Shown: in pieces, positions 35,012 to 45,943 of the stretch
Numbering within the stretch: position 1 is the stretch's first letter
Layout: every line of letters starts with the position of its first letter
From: Clostridioides difficile
GTDB taxonomy: Bacteria; Bacillota; Clostridia; Peptostreptococcales; Peptostreptococcaceae
Direction: 5' to 3'
NCBI RefSeq assembly: GCF_001299635.1
Contig: NZ_JRHN01000047.1
Coordinates: 245,410 to 309,409 of the forward strand
Length of the DNA stretch: 64,000 nucleotides
Notes under the pieces: generated by a model
Seen by the model: the letters and a program-made list of their open reading frames with translations, nothing else
The model's database searches: none
Told to the model about the DNA's origin: nothing
Program-made: the position numbers and the translations under genes

Positions 35012-35490
35012 TATAGTGGATAGCTTTCAATATGATGGTAAGTTGCTATAACGAAAAAATATTGCAGATAACTAAAAAAATTATTGGATATAAGAGATTA
35101 GCTTCAAAAGATAATTGATTTGCATAATGAAAAATAAGATAAGTATACAAAAGAATTGTTGGATATAAGAGTTTAGCTTCAAAAGATAGTTGATTTGCAT
35201 AATGAGAAATAAGATAAGTATACAAAAGAATTGTTGGATATAAGAGATTAGCTTCAGAAGATAGTTGATTTGCATAATGAAAAAATAAGATAGGTATACA
35301 AAAAAATTGTTGGATATAAGAGATAAATTTTTTTAAAAATTAATTCACATAATAAAAAAACATACTATCTAATTAAAAGAATTATTGAATATGATAGGTT
35401 AGCTTCAAAAATAAATCGAGTCACATAATGAAAAAATATTATAGATATACAAGATAATTATAGAACACAATAGATAAATTTCAAAAATAT
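35012..35490. repeat. 75-bp minisatellite, about six copies
   Basis: The word TTGGATATAAGAG recurs with starts near 35086, 35161, 35236 and 35312, then diverged near 35387 and 35463, a period of 75-76 bp. Units also share TAGCTTC, TTTGCATAATGA and AAGTATACAAAAGAATTG. The first copies are nearly identical and the flanking ones decay. A short open frame in the complement is only a by-product of the period. The surrounding 34776-35856 has no gene. Confidence 0.9.
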
Positions 35491-35856
35491 AATAGACTCA
35501 AGACTATAATTAAAAAATCCTCTATTTTATCAATTAAATTAGAATCTGGAAGATTATTAAATGCTTATTGTAGACTCATATATTTCAGAATCATATTATA
35601 TAGTCTGTTCTAAGAAATATTTATCACATACTTGTATCCTAATGATACTAACTTAGGATAAATCATTTAGCCTTTTAAGATAAATAAAATATATGTAGCT
35701 ACACACCACAAGAATCCAAAAATAATTGATATATTTTAAAATGCTACTATTAAATAAGTAATTAAAAGGCTAATATGTATCTTCCCTTATAAAATCATAC
35801 TTCCTCATCTCTAAGATATATAAATGTATTAATCGTTCATAGTTTTTTAGTAATCA

Positions 35857-36348
35857 TCACATTATATAAAATATTACTGCTTGTCTCTCATTAGCAGCTT
35901 CTTCTATAAACTTTTTAAGTTCAATCAAATTTGCCCATACATAATCAAAAAACTCTTCTTCATTCTCATCATCCATAACAGGGTAAATATTATTTTCTAA
36001 CATCTCACTAATATTAAATTTTTCTCTAAACTTCTGCTCTTCCAAACTGTCCATTGCTTCTGATAGCTTCTTTACATCATCAGCAGTAATCAGCATTGCA
36101 GGAGGTTCTCCATCAATCTCCATAAATACATTTCCACTCATTACTAGTTTGCTAAATATATTATCATCCTCTCCTCCAAATGGACAACCTGTTAAAGTAA
36201 AGTGAATAGCATGCCATGCTTTATCAATACTGATAGTATTATCTTCATCCATATCTCCAAAAACAAGACCTTGTAAGTTATCTTCTGCTTGTTGTAATTT
36301 CAAAACATTTTCTTCACTTATTCTAATATAACATCCTATCATACCCAT
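35857..36348 (-). CDS. DUF1877 (YfbM-like) protein
   Basis: 163 residues from the ATG at 36348 (AGGAGGAAT upstream). The start MGMIGCYIRIS and the segments IDKAWHAIHFTLTG and DEPPAML-like DGEPPAML match the YfbM/DUF1877 family, whose function is unknown. A longer reading to 36402 covers the ribosome site and is rejected. It lies alone between the minisatellite region and rnr. Confidence 0.85.
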   Translation of the reverse strand: MGMIGCYIRISEENVLKLQQAEDNLQGLVFGDMDEDNTISIDKAWHAIHFTLTGCPFGGEDDNIFSKLVMSGNVFMEIDGEPPAMLITADDVKKLSEAMDSLEEQKFREKFNISEMLENNIYPVMDDENEEEFFDYVWANLIELKKFIEEAANERQAVIFYIM

Positions 36349-36453
36349 AATTCTATTCCTCCTAAGTAGTGTTTTTTTTATTTTAACACTAAATTTATAC
36401 AAAGTAATATATCGTTATAAATTAAATAAAACAAAAATTTATGTAGAACAAAA

Positions 36454-36494
36454 AAAATAAGTGTATCTCAAGTTTTAAATGATACACTTATTTT
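36454..36494. terminator. Terminator downstream of rnr
   Basis: A perfect 14-bp stem AAAATAAGTGTATC/GATACACTTATTTT, with T-rich sequence on both sides. It lies about 195 bp after the rnr stop and in front of the DUF1877 gene. Confidence 0.65.
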
Positions 36495-36688
36495 ATATTA
36501 AAAATTTATTTTTTAAATATCTGTTTTTAACTAAGTATTTTTATACTACCTATTTTCATCAAATATTTTTATATTATCTATTCTCATTAAATATTTTTTA
36601 ACTTCTAATTTTCATTGCGCATTGAGTATTACAAATTTAGTTATACCATAAATACTACAACTTCTCATATCTATTTTAGATGTTTTAC

Positions 36689-38824
36689 TTATTCCTCTAT
36701 TTTTTCAACTATTTCAAAATCAATTTCTTTAAAATCTACATTTACACCCTCAACTTTTATCTTAACTAAATCACCTATCTTATATGACTTCTTAGTTCTT
36801 TCTCCTACAACACTATAAGAACTCTCATCATAAATATAATAATCATCATTCATATTTGCAAGTCTTATCAATCCTTCTATAGTATTATCTAGCTCAACAA
36901 ATATTCCAAATGAAGTTACACTAGATACAACGCCTTCAAACTCTTGACCAACTTTATCCTTCATATAAAGAGCCTTATAGAAATCATGTACATCCCTTTC
37001 AGCCAATTCTGCTTTTCTTTCTTTTTCAGATGATTGAACAGATGCATAATCCACTATAGTAGTAAGCTGTTCCTGTCTCTTTCCACTTATCTTATTATTT
37101 AAAGACTCTTTTATTATTCTATGAATTTGAAGGTCAGGATATCTTCTTATTGGTGAAGTAAAGTGACAGTAGAATTTAGCTGCTAATCCAAAATGTCCAC
37201 TACATTCTGGTGAATACTTAGCTTGTTTTAGAGAACGAAGCATTATAGTACTAATAGCACCTTCTTCTTTTTTGCCCTTTATCTTCTCTATTATACCTTG
37301 TAATGCCTTTGGATGTACTTCCTCTTTGTCACCCTTTATTACATATCCAAATGTAGATATAAACTTACTCAATTCTTCCATTTTTTCCAAAGATGGTGTC
37401 TCATGTATTCTATACACAAATGGTATCCCCATCCAATAAAAATGTTCTGCAATTGTCTCATTACTTATAAGCATAAATTCTTCTATTATCTTATTAGATA
37501 TTCTTCTCTCATATGGCTTTATATCTGCAACTTCACCATTTCCATTTAGAATTATCTTTGCTTCTGGGAAATTGAAATCTATAGCCCCTCTTTTTTCCCT
37601 TCTTGACATAAGAATTCTAGCTAAGACCTCAGCATTCTTAAAGTCATCTGCAACATGTTCAAAAGTCTTTTTAAGTTTTTCATCATCTTTTTCTAATATG
37701 TCAGACACTTCTGTATAAGTCATTCTAGCTTTTGAATTTATTATAGATTCACATATCTCATGTTTAACTACATTTCCTTTATGGTCTATTTCCATAAATA
37801 TAGAAAGAGTTAACTTATCTTCAAATGGGTTTAAACTACATACTCCATTTGAAAGAGTTTTTGGCAACATTGGGATTACTTTATCTACTAGATAAACTGA
37901 TGTAGCCCTTTTTAAAGCTTCTTTATCGAGTTTATTTTTTTCTCTTACATAATGTGTGACATCAGCTATATGAACTCCTAATTTAAAATTTTTATTAGGT
38001 AATATTTCTATTGATATAGCATCATCTAAATCTTTTGCGTCATCTCCATCTATAGTAAATATGTTTAAATCTCTTAAATCTCTTCTTCTTTTTATCTCTT
38101 CTTGAGGAATTTCAACAGCCACAGCCTCAGCTTCTTGCAATACTTTTTTTGGAAACTCTTCTGGAAGACCATGTTCTCTTATTATAGAGTCTATTTCTAC
38201 GCCTCTTTCACCTTTTTGACCTAGTATCTCTATAATTTTTCCTTCTGGCTTTCTATCCTCTTGTGGCCATACTGTAATTTCACATACTACTTTATCATTA
38301 TCTACTGCTCCACTAAAATGTTTTTTAGGTATATATATATCTTTAGTAAACTTCTTGTTATCTGGTGTTACAAAGCCAAAAGTTTTACTTGATTGAAAAG
38401 TACCCACTATTCTAGTTATCTCTCTCTTTATAACTTTTACTATTCTTCCTTCAGCTCTCTTTTCTTCAGTCGCAGGTACAACTATTTCTGCCATAACTCT
38501 ATCATTGTGCATAGCTCCATTTATATTGTCACTTGAAATAAATAAATCTTGCGTATACTCAGCATCAGACTCAACAAATCCAAATCCTTTTTTATGTGAT
38601 ACAAATTTTCCAACAAAATATCCCATTTGATTTGGAGATATTATTTTTCCTTTCTTAGTAAAACTTATATAACCATCTTCTTCTAATTCATTTAAAAAAT
38701 TATAGAACATTGGCATTTCTGATGAATGTATATCAAAAATTTCTGCTAATTCTTCTTTCTTTAGAGGATTATATGCGCTTTCATTTATTAATCCTAACAA
38801 ACTCTCTTTAAGTCCTGGTATCAT
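36689..38824 (-). CDS. rnr: Ribonuclease R
   Basis: Processive 3'-5' exoribonuclease acting on structured RNA and in tmRNA-linked decay. 711 residues: an N-terminal helix-turn-helix, two cold-shock OB domains (around 65-205), the RNB catalytic domain with FTIDGDDAKDLDDAIS and HIADVTHYV, where the metal-binding Asp residues are intact, and a C-terminal S1 domain (GVVSSVTSFGIFVELD). A short C-terminal tail is normal for Firmicutes. Separated from smpB by accessory genes. Confidence 0.96.
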   Translation of the reverse strand: MIPGLKESLLGLINESAYNPLKKEELAEIFDIHSSEMPMFYNFLNELEEDGYISFTKKGKIISPNQMGYFVGKFVSHKKGFGFVESDAEYTQDLFISSDNINGAMHNDRVMAEIVVPATEEKRAEGRIVKVIKREITRIVGTFQSSKTFGFVTPDNKKFTKDIYIPKKHFSGAVDNDKVVCEITVWPQEDRKPEGKIIEILGQKGERGVEIDSIIREHGLPEEFPKKVLQEAEAVAVEIPQEEIKRRRDLRDLNIFTIDGDDAKDLDDAISIEILPNKNFKLGVHIADVTHYVREKNKLDKEALKRATSVYLVDKVIPMLPKTLSNGVCSLNPFEDKLTLSIFMEIDHKGNVVKHEICESIINSKARMTYTEVSDILEKDDEKLKKTFEHVADDFKNAEVLARILMSRREKRGAIDFNFPEAKIILNGNGEVADIKPYERRISNKIIEEFMLISNETIAEHFYWMGIPFVYRIHETPSLEKMEELSKFISTFGYVIKGDKEEVHPKALQGIIEKIKGKKEEGAISTIMLRSLKQAKYSPECSGHFGLAAKFYCHFTSPIRRYPDLQIHRIIKESLNNKISGKRQEQLTTIVDYASVQSSEKERKAELAERDVHDFYKALYMKDKVGQEFEGVVSSVTSFGIFVELDNTIEGLIRLANMNDDYYIYDESSYSVVGERTKKSYKIGDLVKIKVEGVNVDFKEIDFEIVEKIEE

Positions 38825-39423
38825 TTTTCCCTCCTATTTTAATCTTTCATTATATTATTGTTTATATTACATTACCTTTTATATTCCTTAGAACAAAGCT
38901 TTTTTATTAATTACATATAACTTTTTATACTTTTTATTATTCCTACAAGTTAAATTACTTATTTATATTTTGTATTTATTATAAATTGTAAAGTAATAAC
39001 TTAAAACACTATTATGCTGATTCTTTAAGAATAAATTATCTGTATAAATATCATTATGATTGTTTAAATTACTGTTTGTCATCTACTTTATCACCTAATT
39101 ATACACTATCAGATAGGATTGGTAAAATATTCATCTTATATAAGTATTACTATATAATAATTTATTCTATTAGTATACTCAAATCATGTAAAATTTATAT
39201 AACTCAATTAATTTTTTAAACACAACTTAATAATATAAAACTCATAATAAAAGTAAATTTATATGTTAAATGAGGTTGATTTTTTATTATTTTTTATTTA
39301 TGCTAGTACTAAAGACTTGCAAACGTTTTTTGACAAGTCTTTATTTTATCTAAACTAAACAAACTTTTTTTTACAAATAAATACATGAAATTTAAACTAA
39401 TCTACTTATTGGAGGAGATAAAA
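38825..39423. other. Intergenic region with a hairpin at 39311-39342
   Basis: 600 AT-rich bases between divergent rnr and the HEAT-repeat gene. The only clear structure is the 9-bp stem AAAGACTTG/CAAGTCTTT (39311-39319 with 39334-39342) followed by TATTTTAT on the plus strand, 80 bp before the downstream start: a terminator or attenuator. No coding remnant recognised. Confidence 0.45.
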
Positions 39424-40038
39424 TTGGAAGAAGTAATTGCAAAAATTATTACTATAGAAAATGGATTTAAAGAAATTGAAACTATAGCTAAAAAGATTGT
39501 AAAAAATAATGAATCAAAAAAATGTTATTATCTGTCAATCTACTTATATAGATCAGAATACTATCAAGTAAGAGAATTGGCAGTGTTTATACTTGGATTT
39601 ATATCAATAACAATTTCTGAAGCGTTGTTATTTTTAAAAGATAATGTTAGTAAAGATGAAAACTGGAGAGTACAGGAAATACTAGCTAAATCATTTGATT
39701 ATTATTGTAGTGAGGTAGGATATGAAAAAGCACTTCCTGTAATAAAAGAATGGATTAATTCTGACAATCCAAACGTAAAAAGAGCTGTCACAGAAGGCCT
39801 TAGGATTTGGACCAATCGAGATTATTTTAAATCTAATCCTGATGTCGCTATATCTCTACTTTCTAGTTTAAAAGATAATGATAGTGAATACTTAAGAAAA
39901 TCTGTTGGTAATGCTCTTAGAGATATAAGTAAAAAATATCCGGATTTAATAAAAAAAGAATTAGACTCATGGGATATCACAAATAAAAAAGTCGAGTTTG
40001 TATATAAGCTTGCTTCAAAACGTATATTAGCAAAATAA
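39424..40038 (+). CDS. HEAT-repeat protein, DNA alkylation repair (AlkD)-like
   Basis: 204 residues from the TTG at 39424 with GGAGGAG 7 nt upstream. All helical, with repeated pairs of helices of the HEAT type (VRELAVFILGFI, WRVQEILAKSFDYYC, NPNVKRAVTEGLRIW, YLRKSVGNALRDISKKYP), the arrangement seen in AlkD-like alkylpurine DNA glycosylases. Catalytic residues were not verified, so repair activity is inferred. It lies 17 bp before an HxlR regulator, probably in the same operon. Confidence 0.7.
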   Translation: MEEVIAKIITIENGFKEIETIAKKIVKNNESKKCYYLSIYLYRSEYYQVRELAVFILGFISITISEALLFLKDNVSKDENWRVQEILAKSFDYYCSEVGYEKALPVIKEWINSDNPNVKRAVTEGLRIWTNRDYFKSNPDVAISLLSSLKDNDSEYLRKSVGNALRDISKKYPDLIKKELDSWDITNKKVEFVYKLASKRILAK

Positions 40039-40055
40039 ATTGGAGGTGACCTTAT

Positions 40056-40418
40056 TTGAAACTTCGTGATGAATATACTTGCCCCTTAGAATTAACACAT
40101 GATATGATAAAAGGCAAATGGAAATCTATTATATTATGGAGATTACGTATGGGACCAACTTCTCTATCAAAACTTGAGAAGGAGATTAATGGTATTAATC
40201 AAAAAATGTTGCTTGAACAGCTTAAAGAATTAATCGAATTTGGTCTTGTAGATAAAAAGACATATGATGGTTACCCACTTAAGGTTGAGTATTCACTTAC
40301 ACCTATTCGAGGAAAGCAAATGTTAGATGCTTTGGCTATAATGCAAGATATAGGAATTAACTTTATGCTCGATAATGGCATGGAAGATATACTTAAGGAA
40401 AAAGGTATTTTAAAATAA
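40056..40418 (+). CDS. HxlR-family transcriptional regulator
   Basis: 120 residues with the family pattern CPLELTHDMIKGKWKSIILWRL, then a winged helix (LEKEINGINQKMLLEQLKELIEFGLVDKKTY). The conserved N-terminal Cys, often redox-active, is present. Start is TTG at 40056 with GGAGGTG upstream. The likely target is the PEBP gene that follows after 120 bp with its own promoter region. Confidence 0.9.
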   Translation: MKLRDEYTCPLELTHDMIKGKWKSIILWRLRMGPTSLSKLEKEINGINQKMLLEQLKELIEFGLVDKKTYDGYPLKVEYSLTPIRGKQMLDALAIMQDIGINFMLDNGMEDILKEKGILK

Positions 40419-40541
40419 ATAGATACCCCCTAAATAGATACACACAAAAAAGTAAGTAATTTACCATTATTTTCAATTGGTATATAATTAAATTACAGAA
40501 ATATTCTATTAATTTATTATATATTTAGGAGGTAAATTATT

Positions 40542-41039
40542 ATGAAAGTAACTAGTACTGGTATAGTAAATGGCGTTATAGAAGATAAATATGGAAAAAG
40601 AGGAACTCAATTCAATGAAGGTGGTATGCCTACATACTCACTACCTCTAAAGTTTGAAGATGCTCCAAAGAATACAGTATCCTTTGCAGTATTTTTAGAA
40701 GACAAAGATTCTGTCCCTGTATGTGGATTTGCGTGGATACATTGGTTAGCTGTAAATATAACAAGAGATGAATTAAGTGAAAATGAAAGTATAACAGCTA
40801 CTGATTTTGTTCAAGGGACTACTAGCTGGCATGGTAAACTAGGAGGTCTTGACAGATTAGAAGCCAGTGTATATGGTGGTATGGCACCTCCAGACAGACC
40901 TCATGTTTATGAAATACATGTATTTGCACTTGATACTATTCTTGACCTTGAAAAAGGATTCTATATGAATGAGTTTTTTAAAGCTATGGATGGACACGTT
41001 TTAGATACATTTACATTAAAAGGAAGTTATTCTAACTAA
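40542..41039 (+). CDS. YbhB/YbcL-family Raf kinase inhibitor-like protein
   Basis: 165-residue phosphatidylethanolamine-binding-protein fold: AVFLEDKDS near residue 50, GFAWIHWLAVNI, and YGGMAPPDRPHVYEIHVFALD carrying the ligand-pocket PPD and H. AGGAGG precedes the ATG. Biochemical role in bacteria is not established. Placed after an HxlR regulator, a frequent arrangement. Confidence 0.9.
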   Translation: MKVTSTGIVNGVIEDKYGKRGTQFNEGGMPTYSLPLKFEDAPKNTVSFAVFLEDKDSVPVCGFAWIHWLAVNITRDELSENESITATDFVQGTTSWHGKLGGLDRLEASVYGGMAPPDRPHVYEIHVFALDTILDLEKGFYMNEFFKAMDGHVLDTFTLKGSYSN

Positions 41040-41052
41040 TTAGATTGACTAT

Positions 41053-41096
41053 AGCTAATCATTAATTAAATGTCTACATTTGATTAATGATTAGCT
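41053..41096 (+). terminator. Terminator after the YbhB-like gene
   Basis: AGCTAATCATTAAT (41053-41066) pairs with ATTAATGATTAGCT (41083-41096), followed by TAATTG. A weak T-run, but well placed 14 bp after the stop. The remainder to 41310 is empty. Confidence 0.5.
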
Positions 41097-41310
41097 TAAT
41101 TGTTATTAGAATATTTTTTATATTTTAATTAACAGATTACATTAAATCCTGCGATTTACATAAAATTTAACACTCTACATGAAATTCAATAATAAATATA
41201 AAGTTCAACAATCAAGATAAAATTAGATAATCAAGATAAATCATATCAGTTTATAAAATCAAATAAATTTATGTTAAGTTTATCAATATATAAAATCTTA
41301 AGGAGTTGTT

Positions 41311-41685
41311 ATGATAAAAAAAATAGACCATATAGTAATTACTACTAATAATATAGAAAATTGTATCAAATTTTATACAAAACTTGGTTTTACATTTAAG
41401 GAAATGAATAAAAGATATGAGCTTTATGCTGGAGATTTTAAGATAAATGTCCATATAAAAGGTCATGAACTTTCACCACATAGCAAAAACGTACAAACAG
41501 GTAGTGCTGATTTATGTTTTGAAATAAATGGAAATATTGATGAGACAAAAAAATACTTAGAACAAAATGATATTCAAGTTGAACAAGGAATTGTAGAGCG
41601 TACAGGAGTCTTTGGTAAAATGAAATCCATTTATTTAAGGGACCCTGATGGAAATTTAATTGAATTATCAAGTTATGGAGAATAG
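41311..41685 (+). CDS. VOC-family (glyoxalase/bleomycin-resistance fold) protein
   Basis: 124 residues in two beta-alpha-beta-beta-beta halves: IDHIVITTNNIENCIKFYTKLGF at the start and SIYLRDPDGNLIELSSY at the end, carrying the usual metal ligands His and Glu. Members are dioxygenases, lyases or resistance proteins; the substrate is unknown. It ends 3 bp before the AEC transporter gene, so they share an operon. Confidence 0.88.
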   Translation: MIKKIDHIVITTNNIENCIKFYTKLGFTFKEMNKRYELYAGDFKINVHIKGHELSPHSKNVQTGSADLCFEINGNIDETKKYLEQNDIQVEQGIVERTGVFGKMKSIYLRDPDGNLIELSSYGE

Positions 41686-41688
41686 ACT

Positions 41689-42627
41689 TTGGAAAATTTA
41701 ATTTTATCAGTAAATGTTGTTCTTCCTTTGTTTCTCACAATGTCACTTGGATATGTTCTAAAAAAATTAGGCTTATTTGATGAACACACTTTAAATAAAA
41801 TGAATAATGTTTGTTTCAAATCCTTCTTGCCATTATTATTATTTTTTAACATATATAACACAGATTTAAATGGCTCTCTTAATTTTAGACTTATGATTGT
41901 AGCTGTTATAATCATTTTTTCAACCTTCTTAATCCTAGTTTTTATTATCCCTAAAATTGAAAAAGATAATAAATCAAGAGGTGCATTAATACAAGGTATA
42001 TTCCGTAGCAATTTCGTTATATTTGGTATACCTGTAACAATCTCACTATTTGGAGATAAGAGCATTGGAGTCACATCTTTATTAATTGCAGTCATTGTAC
42101 CTATGTTTAATGTATTATCTGTTGTAATACTTGAAATTTTTAGAGGTGGAAAAGTAAACATAAAACATATGATTAAAGGTATTATAACAAATCCACTTAT
42201 AATAGCTTCTGCAATAGGTCTTATTATGTTAATTTTAGATATTAATATTCCTACATTTTTACATAAGACAATTGGAGATATATCTAAAATTGCAACACCT
42301 TTATCTCTTATAATATTAGGAGGCTCTTTTAGTTTTTCTTCTATAAAGGGACATCTAAGACCCATTTTATTGGGGGTATGTGGAAGACTTATACTTGTAC
42401 CTACTATATTCTTGCCAATTAGTATTCTTCTTGGATTTAGAAATGTAGAATTAGCCTCACTTATGATAATGTTATCTGCTCCAACTGCTGTTTCTTCATT
42501 TACAATGGCACAACAGATGGATTCTGATAGTGAACTAGCTGGTCAAATTGTAGTATTTACCTCTGCATTTTCTATAATTACAGTATTTTTAATAATATTT
42601 ATTTTAAAACAGAATAATCTTATTTAA
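41689..42627 (+). CDS. AEC-family membrane transporter
   Basis: 312 residues with about ten membrane helices in two five-helix halves; the segments FLTMSLGYVLKKLG, GIFRSNFVIFGIPV and the C-terminal MLSAPTAVSSFTMAQQM match the auxin efflux carrier family of bacterial organic-anion transporters (malate permease-like). Start is TTG at 41689 after ATGGAGAA. Coupled to the VOC gene. Substrate unknown. Confidence 0.88.
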   Translation: MENLILSVNVVLPLFLTMSLGYVLKKLGLFDEHTLNKMNNVCFKSFLPLLLFFNIYNTDLNGSLNFRLMIVAVIIIFSTFLILVFIIPKIEKDNKSRGALIQGIFRSNFVIFGIPVTISLFGDKSIGVTSLLIAVIVPMFNVLSVVILEIFRGGKVNIKHMIKGIITNPLIIASAIGLIMLILDINIPTFLHKTIGDISKIATPLSLIILGGSFSFSSIKGHLRPILLGVCGRLILVPTIFLPISILLGFRNVELASLMIMLSAPTAVSSFTMAQQMDSDSELAGQIVVFTSAFSIITVFLIIFILKQNNLI

Positions 42628-42827
42628 ATTAATCTTATCTAAATATTTAGATTTATTTATTAAATGTTCAAATTTGCTTATATGATATTTTCTAGTTGTA
42701 TGCTTTTACTTCTACATAATGTTTACGATATAAGCCTTATTGAAGATTATTTTATAAAATATTATGAAAGTGTTATTTATATTTACAAAATACTAGCCAT
42801 ACTATAAAACTTAATGGAGATGACTTT

Positions 42828-42938
42828 ATGAAACCTTGTGAAAATACTGCTGCTATTTGTGGCTTATTTTGTGGCACTTGTCCAAGTTGTAATAAACTAA
42901 TTATCTGGTTTGATAAAGATACACATAAATATAAATAA
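42828..42938 (+). pseudogene. Truncated DUF3795 protein fragment
   Basis: A 36-codon frame, with GGAGATG before the ATG, reads MKPCENTAAICGLFCGTCPSC, the Cys-rich N-terminal signature of DUF3795 proteins that normally run to about 100-190 residues. It then ends abruptly in unrelated sequence. It looks like a remnant after deletion. The other bases of 42628-43104 hold only a terminator. Confidence 0.6.
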
Positions 42939-42967
42939 TCAAAATATCTAACTTAATCTTTAAAATA

Positions 42968-43006
42968 AAAACAGGACTAACAATGTAAAATTATTAGTCC
43001 TGTTTT
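42968..43006. terminator. Bidirectional terminator between the AEC side and secG
   Basis: A perfect 13-bp stem AAAACAGGACTAA/TTAGTCCTGTTTT with a 13-nt loop. T-runs follow on both strands, so it can end transcription from the left genes and from secG. Confidence 0.75.
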
Positions 43007-43104
43007 ATTTTTTACTTTACGTACTTTCATTAAAAACTAAATTTAATTTTTAAACATTTTCCAAATGCACTAATTAAATAATGGCCAGTTATTCAACAAT
43101 ATCA

Positions 43105-43329
43105 TTACTTCTTAACTATAAGTAATGCCAATGCATTTATAAAAAATAATACTGCTGTTATCTTTGTAACTCTAGCAAGAAATGCTTGTTTACCTTTTGG
43201 TTTAAAGTAAGCTTGACTTCCTTCTCCACCAAACTCTGAAGGCAAAGCATTCTTTGAATCTTGAGGCATTATGCTAATTACTAGTAAAATCCCTAGTACT
43301 ACTTGCACACCCATTAAAATGTTGCTCAT
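43105..43329 (-). CDS. secG: Protein translocase subunit SecG
   Basis: Small membrane partner of SecYE in protein export. 74 residues with two membrane helices separated by the conserved cytoplasmic loop MPQDSKNALPSEFGGEGSQAYF. In clostridia it lies between eno and rnr, as here, though accessory genes have been added on both sides. Confidence 0.93.
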   Translation of the reverse strand: MSNILMGVQVVLGILLVISIMPQDSKNALPSEFGGEGSQAYFKPKGKQAFLARVTKITAVLFFINALALLIVKK

Positions 43330-43446
43330 TATTGCCCCTCCTATCTATTTATTACTTAAATTTCATTACTCTTTAGTGTATCACAATAATATAGTCATTT
43401 CAAGACTATTAAGCCATAAATAACAAACAAAAATAATATGCAATTA

Positions 43447-43953
43447 CTATATCTTTTTTGAATAACGTACTTCTAATAATTTGTTCCCAATATGTATCTC
43501 TTTCTCAAAATCATCACAAGTAAAACCATTTTTTTTATAGAATTTTATAGCTCTAGTATTGTCTTTTAGAACCCATATCGTTATATGTGAATATCCTAAA
43601 TTGCTTAATCTATCAATGCAAAATTGTAATCCTTTTTTTGTAACAGATGTTCCCCAAAAATCGGGATGGAAATATATAGAATATATTTCTCCAATACATT
43701 TTGGAGCATTATCCTCTTGGCTTCTATTTAATGAAGCAAAACCAGCAGGTATATCATTCACTTTAAAAAGATAATATTCCTCTTCAGCTTTTGGAATAAC
43801 ACTTTGGAAAACTTCTGCTCTTTTTTCAGAAGTGAATTCATCTATTATCTTATCTGGAATAATTCCTTTATACGCTTTTCTCCATGAACAAGAATGTATA
43901 AGACCCATTTCTGTAGCATTTTCAATTGTAGCTCGTATAATCTCTAAATTCAT
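43447..43953 (-). CDS. GNAT-family N-acetyltransferase
   Basis: 168 residues. Acetyl-CoA-binding segment around EIYSIYFHPDFWGTSVTKKGLQFCI, followed by LGYSHITIWVLKDNTRAIKFYKKNGF, the classic GNAT motif A/B pair. The substrate may be an amino group of a small molecule or protein. It is divergent from a MarR regulator with a shared operator, so it is probably controlled by it. Confidence 0.9.
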   Translation of the reverse strand: MNLEIIRATIENATEMGLIHSCSWRKAYKGIIPDKIIDEFTSEKRAEVFQSVIPKAEEEYYLFKVNDIPAGFASLNRSQEDNAPKCIGEIYSIYFHPDFWGTSVTKKGLQFCIDRLSNLGYSHITIWVLKDNTRAIKFYKKNGFTCDDFEKEIHIGNKLLEVRYSKKI

Positions 43954-43968
43954 AAAAACACCATCCTA

Positions 43969-44016
43969 TTGACAAATTAATACGATTATCGTACTATATT
44001 AGTACGACAATCGTAT
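43969..44016. promoter_or_regulatory. Promoter and overlapping MarR operator
   Basis: A near-perfect sigma-A promoter for the MarR gene (TTGACA 43969-43974, 17 bp, TACTAT 43992-43997) overlaps a 16-bp inverted repeat (43980-43995 and 44001-44016, one mismatch). Each arm holds TACGAtnnTCGTA-type dyads. The site lies between divergent GNAT and MarR genes, so bound MarR would block both. Confidence 0.75.
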
Positions 44017-44037
44017 CATATATGGAGGTAAAAGTCA

Positions 44038-44466
44038 ATGAATCCTGTAAAAGAGCTAAACAACCTGTGGCATATTGTTAGTATGCAGATGAAAACAGAA
44101 ATGTGTAGTGGTAAGTATCCTACTATTCATGGTATTTCTTTAGTAGAATTAAGCATTTTAGAAATAGTTGAACAGTATCCAAATAGTATTATGAAAGAAA
44201 TTAGTGAAATTTTAGAATTGCCAAAAAGCACATTAACAAGTGCTGTAAAACGTCTTGAATTAAAAAAATTTATTAAAAAGAATCCTTGTATTAAAGATAA
44301 AAGGGGGTATAACTTAGTCTTAACTGAATTAGGTTTAAAGGCTCAACAAGAACATAGAGATATAGAAATAATTGTATTTAGAAATCTCTTACATCAATTA
44401 GATAAAGATGAAATAGAAACTTTTATTCGTATTTTTTCTAAAGCTGTGAATAAAAGTAAGAAATGA
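44038..44466 (+). CDS. MarR-family transcriptional regulator
   Basis: 142 residues with the winged helix MKEISEILELPKSTLTSAVKRLELKKFIKK and the wing CIKDKRGYNLVLTELG. TGGAGG precedes the ATG. Probably represses itself and the divergent GNAT gene through the inverted repeat between them. Confidence 0.9.
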   Translation: MNPVKELNNLWHIVSMQMKTEMCSGKYPTIHGISLVELSILEIVEQYPNSIMKEISEILELPKSTLTSAVKRLELKKFIKKNPCIKDKRGYNLVLTELGLKAQQEHRDIEIIVFRNLLHQLDKDEIETFIRIFSKAVNKSKK

Positions 44467-44477
44467 AATATAAAAAA

Positions 44478-44513
44478 GGATAAGTGAATTGAAAAATCAA
44501 CTATCACTTATCC
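44478..44513. terminator. Terminator between marR and eno
   Basis: A 10-bp stem GGATAAGTGA/TCACTTATCC lies between the convergent ends of the MarR gene and eno, with A-rich sequence on the left and TTATAAG on the right. Confidence 0.55.
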
Positions 44514-44584
44514 CTTATAAGATAAATTTTTATCTTTTATGTTATCTTTTTAATCTTTAATACCATATTTTTAATCTTCAATAA

Positions 44585-45943
<1,359 letters not shown>

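Noticed and set aside
35081..35275. 64-residue ORF with repeated IQQFFCILILF
   Set aside because: A by-product of the 75-bp tandem repeat (period divisible by three); no start signals.
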